Assembly: GCA_020466095.1 (NCBI GenBank)
Contig: CM035806.1
Span: 61,454,229-61,518,228, forward strand
Length of the DNA stretch: 64,000 bases
Direction of reading: 5' to 3'
Source of the DNA: Chlorops oryzae
Lineage: Eukaryota > Arthropoda > Insecta > Diptera > Chloropidae
Shown: positions 1 through 10,290 of the stretch, piece after piece
Position numbering within the stretch: the stretch's first letter is position 1
Layout of the letters: each line of letters begins with the position of its first letter
Translations under genes and position numbers: made by a program
The notes under the pieces: model-generated
Database searches by the model: none
Told to the model about the DNA's origin: nothing
What the model saw: only the letters and a program-made list of their open reading frames with translations

Positions 1-448
1 AAAATACACTTCAAACGTTTAACGTTAACATATCATACGTCGAAATAAAGTTTTGGAAACTGAATTTTGGGATCCGATTAACTTAAGCTTTTGGCCGTCT
101 AAGCTTAGTTTTCAGCTGCAAACTGACAGATTGTCATGACAATAAACGCTTTCAAAAAGAAGGTAAGCTTTTTCAATGGACTTAAGTGCAACTCTATACT
201 TACGCTTGGCGTAGAGCTGTCAAGTTTATGTGCGTAGAAAAGTAAAAGTATGTCTTACATCCTTTTTGCTTTGTTTTTTAACATTATGGTTGCATCCGAC
301 GAATAAATAAAATTCCAACATTCATAAAAAAGCACGAAAAAACAAAACCCGTTCAAAAGAATGCAACACTTTGAAGAGAAAAAGCTTTTTTCAATTGTGC
401 GATAGATCAGTTATGATCTTCCGTAAGCTTTACGGAGCGCTTTATGGA
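1..448. other. No supported feature
   Basis: AT-rich sequence left of the first hAT-like element. I see no open frame with coding character, no repeat structure and no RNA gene. Confidence 0.5.
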
Positions 449-500
449 CTCTGAAGCAGTGATGGGCACACCAACACCATTACACTTTTGCTTGTGCTGC

Positions 501-1387
501 CGACGCACAGTGGGTTGAATGGGCTCGAATTTAATCCAAAACGAGGATTAATTTAAAAAATCAAAAAGATTTTTCATAAACGATTTGGGTACCTGGTTAA
601 AGTGCATAGATGGCTGCATCATAAAACAGTACTTTTTTTGATTAATTGTTTATTAACGCCGCACTGCTCTGTCAATAGTCACGTTTTGGTAAGCGTTTCC
701 CGCGAATAGGAAGAAAGTAACTTTTTGTTGTTTTCTGTTAAAAATTTGAAAAGGAAAACAATTTTTTTTTTATAAATATTTCGGCATGGAACCTTCAACT
801 TCAGGTAATTATTTTTGTTTGGAAAAAAATTTTTGTTTGTTTGTGTATATATAATATATTCAATTATATCTTGTATGTATATATATATTTATTTTGCAAA
901 AAGAGATTAAAAATAATATTATTAAAATACATATAGCATTTTTCAAGTTGATGAAGACTTTCAAAAGTGAATTGGGCCGAATTGGGTAAAAGTGGTTATA
1001 AACATATAAAATTATGGGTTTTTTCGTTTTAAAATCCGAAATAGAAAGTTGCGCATGTTTGCGCGAATTTAAGGATATACAGTTTTTGTGAAACAACTAG
1101 CATTAAAAAGATTGTTTTTTTGCATTAAACTGCTTTACTTGTATGAGACGTATACGTAATGCAACTGTCTACAATTTTTTTGTAAATAACATTGCTCATA
1201 CGTCCATTTGTAAAAATTTTAGTTATACATAATTTTTTTCTTCCAGATATAACAATTATATATTGTTGAAAAACGAGTTTTTTAAGTAAGTCATGCATAG
1301 CTAAAAATACAGAAATCCTTAAATGTCGCTAAAACGTTCGGCTAAATTAAGCATCGTTTTGGGGCCCATTCAACCCACTGTGCGACA
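501..1387. mobile_element. Transib-like non-autonomous element
   Basis: The body is 506-1382 (877 bp). Both ends carry CACAGTGGGTTGAATGGGC in inverted orientation, followed by a second matching block CCAAAACGA. The 5-bp flanks are CGACG on the left and CGACA on the right. Transib elements are known for CACWATG-like termini, related to the RAG heptamer CACAGTG, and 5-bp CGNCG targets. Both features fit, with one mismatch in the right flank. No transposase frame is present. Confidence 0.65.
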
Positions 1388-1494
1388 AATGCACTGAAAG
1401 AAATTTTGCGTGAGACACACAACGAAAGAAACTTCAGGACGCATAAGCGAGATTTTTAAAAATTGTTTTTGTGACTTGTGTTAAGATTTTTAAG

Positions 1495-3653
1495 GTGCAT
1501 ACTAGGGGTGTCCTTATTTTTAAAAACTGGATTTTTATAAACCGCCGGGCAGATTCTTGTTCCTTTATCTTAAAACAGTAAGTAAATGAAATTTGGAGTA
1601 AATCCGATCATTTTTAATGGACCCGGAAACGACTTGAAAATGTAGTGGAGAGTGGAAATATAGAGTCGAAGCCCCATAACTCCCCAGAAGTCGCCCCTAC
1701 GGACATATAATGTATCACCGACCCCCATTACTTTTTTACACCTAACATTTTTTCTCAACAAACCTACCCCCTATCTCCCCTTCTTAAGGGGGCTCCCATA
1801 CAAAACTTATATTTTTATAAACTTCCCCCCCCCGTCCTAACTAGCCCCAGAGTGCTCCTAGAGGAGTCAAATGTATGTCCGTCCCCCATTAACTTTGTCC
1901 CCCTAACATTTTCTCCGAACATACTTACCCTCTATCTCCCCCCCTTAAGGGGGCTCCTATATAAAACTACCTTAATTTGAGCAAAATTTCATACAAAATG
2001 GCCGTCACTACAGTCAAACCCCTCCTAGGGGGCTGATATATATGACCGACCCCCATTATTTTTTACCCCAAACATTTTCTTCAAACATACCTACCCTCTA
2101 TCTCCCCTCGTTACGGGGGGTCCCCATACAAAATTAGGCTTAAATTAAAGAAAAATGCCTCACGAACTTCAATTTATAATATAGATGCCGTAGGAACAAG
2201 AACGAGCATGTTCAGCATGCATATTCGAAAAATTTACAAAATTACCTTTTAAACGAGCCTAATATTATATAAAGAATATTGGATTAGTTTTTGGTATGTT
2301 TTAATAATATGATATATTTTATTACCTTTTTTTAAAACTGAATTTTGGGTTCCATCCCCTAACTGGCCAAATAATGACCCTAGTAGAAAAAAAATAAATT
2401 TTCGAGTCAAATGCCGCAAACCTCAATCTATGACGAGTTTTTTGAGACTATAACCATTAAAATCGGTTAGTGGTTTCTATTCATAAAATTAATTCAAAAC
2501 AAATATTTTTTGAAACGCATTATTCACTGAGTCTTTGCATGCGTACAGACCGAGAGAGACATGCATCCAGACCGAGAGAGATATGCAAAGACTTAAGAAA
2601 CGAACGTAAAAACAGTGAATAATGCGTTTCAAAAAATATTTGTTTTGAATTAATTTTATGCATAGAAACCACTAACCGATTTTAGTGGTTATAGTCTCAA
2701 AGAACTCGTCATATATTGAGGTTTGCGGCATTTGAATCGAAAATTAATTTTTTTTCTACTAGGGTCATTATTTGGCCAGTTAGGGGATGGAACCCAAAAT
2801 TCAGTTTTAAAAAAAGGTAATAAAATATATCATATTATTAAAACATACCAAAAACTAATCCAATATTCTTCATATTAGGCTCGTTTAAAAGGTAATTTTG
2901 TAAATTTTTCGAATATGCATGCTGAACATGCTCGTTCTTGTTCCTACGGCATCTATATTATAGATTGAAGTTCGTGAGGCATTTTTCTTTAATTTAAGCC
3001 TAATTTTGTATGGGGACCCCCCTAACGAGGGGAGATAGAGGGTAGGTATGTTTGAAGAAAATGTTTGGGGTAAAAAATAATGGGGGTCGGTCATATATAT
3101 CAGCCCCCTAGGAGGGGTTTGACTGTAGTGACGGCCATTTTGTATGAAATTTTGCTCAAATTAAGGTAGTTTTATGTGGGAGCCCCCTTAAGGGGGGGAG
3201 ATAGAGGGTAAGTATGTTTGGAGAAAATGTTAGGGGGACAAAGTTAATGGGGGTCGGTCATACATTTGACTCCTCTAGGAGCACTCTGGGGCTAGTTAGG
3301 ACGGTGGGGGGAAGTTTATAAAAATATAAGTTTTGTTTGGGAGCCCCCTTAAGAAGGGGAGATAGGGGGTAGGTTTGTTCAGAAAAAATGTTAGGTGTAA
3401 AAAAGTAATGGGGGTCGGTGATACATTATATGTCCGTAGGGGCGACTTCTGGGGAGTTATGGGGCTTCGACTCTATATTTCCACTCTCCACTACATTTTC
3501 AAGTCGTTTCCGGGTCCATTAAAAATGATCGGATTTACTCCAAATTTCATTTACTTACTGTTTTAAGATAAAGGAACAAGAATCTGCCCGGCGAACTGGA
3601 ATCCAAACACTTTAAAACTTTCCCATACAAATAAGAACACCCCTAGTGCATAC
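1495..3653. mobile_element. hAT-like foldback element (2.1 kb palindrome)
   Basis: The body is 1503-3645. It starts TAGGGGTGT and ends with the inverse, and an 8-bp GTGCATAC duplication lies at 1495-1502 and 3646-3653. The two arms (about 1503-2540 and 2580-3645) are nearly identical inverted copies meeting at a short centre near 2541-2580. Identical open frames of 63 codons in each arm (1570-1761 minus, 3375-3566 plus) are a consequence of the duplication and do not look like genes. Bases 20-45 in from each end have diverged between arms. Confidence 0.85.
1715..2135. repeat. Three diverged ~163-bp repeats inside the foldback arm
   Basis: The block CCCCCATTA, then a T-rich stretch, a CTAACATTTTCT-like segment, CCCTCTATCTCCCC and TAAGGGGGCTCC, recurs starting at about 1722, 1883 and 2050. 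The same three units appear inverted in the right arm (about 3010-3430). The arm was therefore built by tandem triplication before or during inversion. Confidence 0.7.
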
Positions 3654-3690
3654 GCATACATTTTTTTTTTTATCGTTGCGTAACACCATA

Positions 3691-4220
3691 AGTCGTCGTT
3701 CATACTATGAGACAAGACAAGCGAGAGACACGGTGGTTGTAGGCAAGGGACGTTCGGGGTAGAGAGAGGGGTACGTGTCTTACGTACTCGGCGACACGCT
3801 TTGTGCTTGTCCTTCTCATCATAAAAATAGTGCTGCCATATTTGGGTAAATATTCTCTTCTTATGAAGAAGCATATCTACAGATTTCGGAAATAATTTAA
3901 AAAGCTAGCTTTGAAGTATTAAATACGAAAAATTGTGGAGAATAGCTTACACTTTTTCTAAAAAAAGATCTTTGGACCAACTTATTTTGTCGAAAACCGT
4001 GATAATAATTTATTTATCTTATTTCAAGAGCGTAGGGGATTTTTAATTCAGATTGTAGGTATTTCAAAATATTTTTTCTGGCAGCACTGTATAAAACCAG
4101 TTTCTTCTTCTATTGCAAATGTCGCAGAGACAATTTTTACTAGTATGAACACGAATAAGACACCAAAAGAGAATTCACCGTGTCTCTCGCTTGTCTTGTC
4201 TCATAGTATGAACGACGACT
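3691..4220. mobile_element. MITE candidate with perfect 45-bp TIRs
   Basis: Positions 3691-3735 and 4176-4220 are exact reverse complements over 45 bp (outer bases AGTCGTCGTTCATAC). The 440 bp between them are AT-rich and without a coding frame. I could not identify a target duplication, so the outer limits are provisional. The perfect TIRs suggest a recent element. Confidence 0.6.
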
Positions 4221-4525
4221 AAGCATAGCATACTACCAAATGCGCTTGCAATCATAAAATATTTTTCGTTTTCTGCCCTTTCGGTACATAAAATTTCGCT
4301 CTGTGGATAAGCAGGCGATGTTAATTCGTCGCTGTCTACCATATAGGACTATAGGTCTAACTCTTCTTCTTCCTAATCCCTGCAATGTTGTAGAGCTACG
4401 CTGCTTCAACATATGCATATAGCATGAGGAAAAGAGAAGCACGCTATGGCAGCGAAATCTTTAGCTCTGCTGTGGTGAAATGCATTGCCACTTTTATTTT
4501 TAATTTTGGGCGATTTTTCAGTACC

Positions 4526-5331
4526 CCAGCCGGACTTTATCGCATGCATGACAAAATCATCGATGCAGAAGTATGGAAGAATGCATATGTAAAGAGACCA
4601 ATCGGTGCTGTTTCGAATGGTTTTGTAGTGAAAATTTCATGGAAGCAAGAGCTCGTTACAAGAGATCCTTCTTCAAACGAAATTTTCATTTGAAAAAGGG
4701 TTGATTACTCCTTTTTCCAATAAATATCTTATGCAATTTTCATAAAAACAGTGTTTTGCATATTATATTTCAAATTTTCTGCTATGATTTACACATTTTT
4801 TGAGAAAATTTCATTCACTTCTGCTTTTCATCCAAGTGCATTTAGAACTAAAAAATTGTGATGGAATCGGTAATGTTTTATGTTATTGTTGATCAACACT
4901 ATGAGCTAGCGTTATGTTATAACATAGTCAATGAAGTACTTTTAACAGACATGGAAATAAAACATTTTAATATTAAAAAAAAAAAAATATTTATATTTCT
5001 TTACCTCCCAGATCCCAGTAGCGTAAACTTATTTCAAACGAAACTTTCATTTGTATTAGGATTATATACTCTATTTTCAAATGAAATAATCAAGCACGTT
5101 GGATCCTTCTTAAGCCAACCAGCACGTGCTCTTTTCCCAAATGAAGTTTTCATGCGGACCAAGGTCATACACTCCTTTACCAAATGAATAACACATGAAT
5201 TTTGAAGTACTGAAAATAGCGGCCATGTCCGAACAAACTTCATTAGAAGTAAGGGTTAGTAATGCGAGTACTCGCAGCATGAATTTTCACCACTTCGGAA
5301 GTACTGCAGAAGTAGTGAAATTTCCGGCTGG
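4526..5331. mobile_element. CCAGCCGG-type TIR element, long copy
   Basis: The ends are CCAGCCGGA and TCCGGCTGG. Its first ~25 bp and last ~120 bp match, in reverse orientation, a 152-bp copy at 60506-60657, which looks like an internal-deletion derivative. Three diverged internal repeats containing a (C)AAACGAAACTTTCATTTG-like block begin near 4675, 5032 and 5136. No target duplication or transposase was seen. Confidence 0.55.
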
Positions 5332-5720
5332 GACATGACATGTAAAAATCTACCAAAATCATAAAATGATATGAGAAGCTTGAAAAATATAAAACTAATC
5401 AAGGAAACTCAATTTAATGGAGAAATAGAAATTGTTTTTTTAGTCCTACCCTGTCTACATAACTTTTTGATCACATTTTTTCAGCAAAAATACTGAATTC
5501 TATGTACAATCAAATTCGTAGCTGTAGTCAAAAATGTATGTAAATTTATTACAAAATGAACACATTCGTGCACATTGAACAAAAACATATCGTAATACAT
5601 TTAGTAAAGTTTCAATTATGAACTTTTAAAGCGATATAAAAAACCGAGCCGACGCCAGGTTTCTTTAATAATTTTCTTGCAAGTGGCATCATAGTGCCAT
5701 TTTGTTTCGTCCCGTATTGT

Positions 5721-5845
5721 TGTTGGTAGCTTTCTGGTGAATTTCTCGAATTTGTTGAATTTCCTATTCCTGCTTAAGGATTTTGTTGGTAGCTTTTTGG
5801 TGAATTTCTCGAAAGAGTTGAGTTTCCTATCCCTGCCTAATGGGG
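5721..5845. repeat. 63-bp tandem duplication
   Basis: Two units beginning GTTGGTAGCTTT and continuing TGGTGAATTTCTCGAA and TTTCCTAT start at 5722 and 5785. They differ at scattered positions. Confidence 0.65.
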
Positions 5846-5895
5846 AGTTTCTTATTAGCGGCAGAGGCTTTTCGACGTCGACAGTTAGACCTACA

Positions 5896-6577
5896 GTCCT
5901 ACATCATATATTACTATATGTGGCACTCTACAACAACTATGCTTGTTGAGTTGAAGTAGGCCCCCGTTGCATGCATTCTTATGGCAAAATCAAAAACGTA
6001 GCACGCCCCCGAGAAATTCCGGGTCCGGTCTAACAAATCTCTTCAAATCTTGTAACATGTACCAAAATGTTTGGTATAACTCATATACATGTATAAGTGT
6101 TCGTCAAATATTTTTTGTTAAAACTCATTTTTTTCGACTAAAATATGGTTTTTATATAATATCAAAAATCTTTACGTGAAATTTTCCTTTTGTTCTTCAA
6201 CAACGCTAAAGAAGAGCACTCATGCGTCGGATATGACCGAATGTTTGTTTACAAAATATAACAGCTGATATGAACTTTTCAGTGATGTAGAAAAAATTCT
6301 AGCTCGATACCAAACTAATGGCTCAAGTACTTATAACAAATCATGCTAAAATGAATACAAAAACTACTTATTTTTCGAACTCCTCTCTTGAAAAGGGCAC
6401 AGTATTGCATAATCGTTCATCAAAAACCTAAACGGTTGTATACTAAAAAGAAAACATTAAAAAATTTCAACGCAGGAATGCTTAGTTACAAAAATTGAGT
6501 GAGTACTCAAAACATTTTAGCATCACTAATTCGGTTGTTGTTGGGAGTGCCACATATAGTAATATATGGTCCTACAT
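5896..6577. mobile_element. MITE with 9-bp target duplication
   Basis: The body is 5905-6568 (664 bp). Its inverted ends share CATATATTACTATATGTGG and continue GCACTC then CAACAAC. The 9-bp direct repeat GTCCTACAT flanks it at 5896-5904 and 6569-6577. A 9-bp duplication would suit a Mutator-like element, but no transposase is visible and the family is not assigned. Confidence 0.7.
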
Positions 6578-6720
6578 GCTGTCTACTTAGCGACTGAATA
6601 CGAAAGTGTGTGAATACATGGGATACGACGGAGGACAATATTGCCAAGCGTGCCCATCACTACTCTGAAGCCTGAGAACAGATCCAAATTAGTGTGTCAC
6701 ATTTATTGAAACAACTAGAC

Positions 6721-6800
6721 CTGGAGAACTATCGATAGTTGCGATCATCGATAGTTTCAATAGTGCATAGTCCACCGATAGTACTATCGAGAGATATAGT
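6721..6800. repeat. Cluster of ATCGAT palindromes
   Basis: CTATCGATAG-type palindromes and half-sites (ATCGATAG, CGATAGT, ACTATCGAG) recur about every 20 bp. The rest of 6671-6940 is AT-rich with nothing else supported. Confidence 0.4.
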
Positions 6801-6940
6801 TTAAAATTTCAATTAATTTGGGTGGTATATAATATATACCTATAACAAAACTTCAAATTTAATAAGATATTGTGCAAAAGTATAGCCTTGAAAAAAAAAA
6901 ACGTAAAGTTTAGAAATTGTTAGTTAGCAGATTTACACTT

Positions 6941-7430
6941 TAAGGGCCAATATTACCAAGCATATTTAAAAATTTTTTTAAATAAAAATCCGCTTTTGGC
7001 TTTTACCATTCCAATTTTTAAAAAAATTTTAAAAATATTTTAAATCACCTCGGCACTGCGTTTAAATATGACATCAAATTTGAGCTCGATTTTCAAAAAG
7101 CAGCTGTTTGGAAAAATTCAAAGAAATAATTTTCAAAAAAAAAGCAGTTTTGGAAAGTACACAATACGATAGACAGGACTAAAAGCTTTGGAGTCACAGC
7201 GCAGCAATTAGGAGTACGAAATAATCGTTAGAATGGCTCTTTATAGAATCCGTTTAAAAAAAAAACGATCTAATCAGCTGTCAAATGTACTCACAGCCCT
7301 GGAAGTAGACGGTGCTGCCGTATATTTCGATGCTTAAAAAAATACGATATTGAAAATGAAATTTATTTCAAAAAAATTTTAATTTTAATTTAAAAAATTT
7401 TTTAAATATGCTTGGTAATATTGGCCCTAA
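6941..7430. mobile_element. PIF/Harbinger-like MITE
   Basis: The body is 6944-7427 (484 bp), with inverted ends GGGCCAATATTACCAAGC and TAA on both sides (6941-6943, 7428-7430). A 3-bp TWA target and a GGGCC start are hallmarks of PIF/Harbinger. The interior is A/T-rich and non-coding. Confidence 0.7.
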
Positions 7431-8158
7431 GCCGACGAAATGTTTTGTTTTTTTCTATGAATAACGGAAAAAATCAGACGTCAGACGACGAATAGGAGTG
7501 AAAATTCATGCCGGGTTCTGTTTTGGTTCTTGTCTGTGCTAAACAAGACGCAATGATTAATCAATACAACGATCCTTTCGAGTCAGCTTTCTTATTAAAA
7601 GCTTAATCTTTGAAAGTTTTTAGAGCAGTTAAGAAAATCTTTTGGTTGATGACCGAATTTTTTGGAACAACGAGGCTTTACTGTAATGAGATTTAGCGTT
7701 GTTGCACCAACACACATTCCTACCATAATAGGGAGAAATTCACTAATCGAATAACAATTTTCCATTGTTCGACTTCGAGTTAAGTAACAAAATGTAAAAT
7801 CTCTTCAAGCGCTATTGCCTCCAGATTCAGTTTCAGTAGTAGCTTTGACACAGTTTTCTAATATTTGTACTTAAATCATTTTTAAATAAAATTTGTACTT
7901 CAATACGTTTGTTTTGTACATAGTTATGTTAGAAAGTAAATAAGCACAGAGGAATTGGTGGTTTTTTAAAAAACTGTATTCATTTTGTTTTTAGAAAATG
8001 CAACTGCAAAAACTTGCAAAAAATATCAGGCCTTTTTTCATTAGCCAATTTTTTCTGGTCACACTGCTCCGAATTTCCGCTTCGTTCGCAACCAATAGGT
8101 ACTTTTCAAATTAAATAGTTCCTTGGCCACTTTGGGGAAAAAGAAAAGATTTGATAAA
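7431..8158. other. No supported feature
   Basis: AT-rich sequence between the PIF/Harbinger-like MITE and the Ty3/Gypsy element. I found no TIR pair, tandem repeat or coding frame. Confidence 0.5.
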
Positions 8159-8163
8159 ACATG

Positions 8164-8327
8164 TGTACTAGGCCGTGATTCGAATTGGAATAAGAATAAT
8201 CCCAGCAGGCGACAAATGAAAATACAAGAATTGATTTGTAGAGAAAAATAAATAGAAAATTCATTCAGAGCTTGCGTCTCAACGAGCGAGCGAAAATATT
8301 ACTGTTGTGTTATCAGGGGTTATTACA
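8164..8327 (+). repeat. 5' LTR
   Basis: 164 bp, TGTACTAGGC...TTATTACA, with TG and CA ends. An AATAAA polyadenylation-like hexamer lies near 8249. It matches the 3' LTR except at two substitutions near its 3' third. Confidence 0.95.
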
Positions 8328-8345
8328 GTGGCGACGAGGCCGAAA
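8328..8345 (+). promoter_or_regulatory. Putative primer binding site
   Basis: TGGCGACGAGG begins one base after the 5' LTR. A TGG start, complementary to a tRNA CCA end, at this position is expected of a minus-strand primer site. I could not assign the tRNA from sequence alone. Confidence 0.55.
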
Positions 8346-8543
8346 GGACCCACGCATATACATACATATGTATAGATAGGGAAACAAAGGAAAGAAGGAA
8401 AGGGAACAACCCGGTGAAAGGATCGAGAACACTCAGACACCATACAACAACGATCCTGACACAGTCATCCTCAAGGATTCTCAGTACAATCGTACTGCGG
8501 AAGGACTAAACCGCGAATTGGCTGCATATATAAGCGGTAAAGT

Positions 8544-8703
8544 GAGCGCACTAAACTGTGCTACAGAGGTTGAGCGCACTAAACTGTGCTATTGAAGTTG
8601 AGCGCACTAAACTGTGCTACAGAGGTTGAGCGCACTAAACTGTGCTACAGAGTTTGAGCGCACTAAACTGTGCTATTGAAGTTGAGCGCACTAAACTGTG
8701 CTA
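8544..8703 (+). repeat. Six 28-bp repeats in the retrotransposon leader
   Basis: Units starting GAGCGCACTAAACTGTGCTA begin at 8544, 8572, 8600, 8628, 8656 and 8684, with alternating tails of the CAGAGGTT and TTGAAGTT types. Because 28 is not a multiple of 3 and the block precedes the likely gag ATG at 8736, it is most likely untranslated leader. Each unit contains the imperfect palindrome GCGCACTAAACTGTGC. Confidence 0.85.
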
Positions 8704-8735
8704 ATTGGGTGAAGACATCAAATTGCTTTGGAGAG

Positions 8736-10040
8736 ATGGCCGAAATCAAACCCTTTTTGTGCGAAAACATCGACAAAGGAGCATTACGCCATGAATGGGA
8801 GAGATGGTACCGCTCATTCAGGTTATATCTGGAGTCGGAGGAGATAAGTTCCCCAGCAAAGAAGAAGAGCAAGTTGCTGCACCTGGGCGGTCCGCAGTTA
8901 CAGGACGTAATATTTAACATCCCAGGAGCACTGACCAGCGAGGATCCTGCAGAAGACGTGTTTTCGAAACTAGTTGAGAAACTAAACGAATATTTTTCAC
9001 CTAAGCGCAACACTACCCTCGAAAGACACCTGTTTAGGGGAATAAAATACATGGAGGGAGAATCGCTGGAGAGATTTGTATTGCGTTCACGGCAACAAAT
9101 ATCCAGATGATATTTTGGAACCACCAAGAGCGAAATCGAAGAAATCTGCTTAAAAGACAAGATAATCGACTCTTGGGCCCCACTGGAACTAAGAAAGAGG
9201 CTACTAGAACGAGAACAAAGCCTGGAAGAGATTATCGACGCCTGCAAAGTATTTCAGGAAATAAGCAAGCATTCGAAAAGCATCTTAGCAAAAGAGGAAC
9301 CAGAGCCAGTTAGCAAAATAGGAGTGAGGCATGGGAAGGCACCGGGTTCGCGCGAAGGATGCGACAGATGCGGTCTTAACGGTCATACTGGTACAGACGA
9401 AGTTTGCCCCGCTAGGAATGCTGTGTGCCACAAATGTTCAGTATTAGGCCATTATGCACGAAAATGCAAGTCAAGGTTCATGAAGCGGAAGACCTACGAC
9501 AACAAGAATCCATTTACCAAGCACCGCAAATACAATACATCACGGGTGCGGGCGGTAGAGGACTCCGAAAGGGAACAAGAGGAAGAAGCGGACTGTTTTA
9601 AAATCAACAGCGACTTGCAAGATGGTACTATTTTGGGTCAAGTCGGCGGGAAAAATATTAGGATGGTCATCGATTCCGGGTCACAATTTAATCTGTTGAG
9701 TGAAGAAGATGGCACGAAACTTCGGGAAACAGGGGCGGTACTATGGAACGTACGCACACAGTCAACTAAACAGTTTAGAGCGTACGCAACTAACCATCCT
9801 CTAGAAATACTTTATACTTGCGAGGCGCCTATCAAGCTACAAAATCGCCCAGAGACGATCGCGACGCTATACGTCATTAGGAATGGGAGCCAGTCGTTAC
9901 TAGGCCGAGAAACAGCAATCAAGCTTGAGGTTTTGAAACTTGGACTCAACGCCTGCAACAGAATCGAGGCGGGGAGCCCACTGCCAAAAATGAAAAACGT
10001 GAGAAGTACCTACGAGGCCCTCAAACCTAGATTCGGATGA
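8736..10040 (+). pseudogene. gag: Gag-protease region with internal stop
   Basis: The ATG at 8736 (GAGATGGCC context) is preferred to an upstream ATG-less extension through the 28-bp repeats. The first segment has a capsid-type sequence (RHEWERWYRSF, then FSPKRNTTLERHLF) and is cut by an in-frame TGA at 9108-9110. The same frame then stays open to the stop at 10038-10040. It encodes two zinc knuckles (CX2CX4HX6C near 9357 and CX2CX4HX4C near 9429) and a retropepsin motif, VIDSGS, with its Asp codon at 9672-9674. Gag packages the element RNA and protease matures the polyprotein. The stop probably blocks full-length product from this copy. Confidence 0.85.
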
Positions 10041-10290
10041 CAGCGGGACGAGGTTAAAATCCGTACCCAGTTCGCACGGTGCTTAAGCAACATATAAGGA
10101 ACAAAGGAATAAAAAAATCCCAAGGTAGTCACATGTTAGGGAAAAATTATTAATCAAATTTAAACAGCAAGGTCGCGGACCGCATTCAACGAGGCGCTTC
10201 AGAAAGAATAATAATATGAGCCAGTTGATCAGAACCAAGTTCGAATGGATAATTCACCAAGTTAGTTGTGGCGCTTAAGGCAAACGGAGA
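10041..10290 (+). pseudogene. Decayed protease-RT linker
   Basis: Several stops interrupt the frame between the protease segment and the start of recognisable RT. The last readable piece (near 10270-10290) shifts frame by one base just before the RLCVDMRQANKAI motif. The N-terminal part of RT is therefore lost or damaged in this copy. Confidence 0.65.

Larger units (their letters stand above)
449..6670. mobile_element. hAT-like element, 6.2 kb, with five nested insertions
   Basis: The element body is 457-6662. Its left end is CAGTGATGGGCAC and its right end, read inward on the minus strand, is TAGTGATGGGCAC. The direct 8-bp repeat CTCTGAAG flanks it at 449-456 and 6663-6670. An 8-bp duplication plus a C/TAGTGATG terminus is the hAT signature. 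No transposase frame is visible. Most of the length comes from younger elements at 506-1382, 1503-3645, 3691-4220, 4526-5331 and 5905-6568. The superfamily is inferred from the ends only. Confidence 0.75.

Noticed and set aside
8663..9247. 194-codon antisense frame
   Set aside because: Antisense shadow of the gag region.
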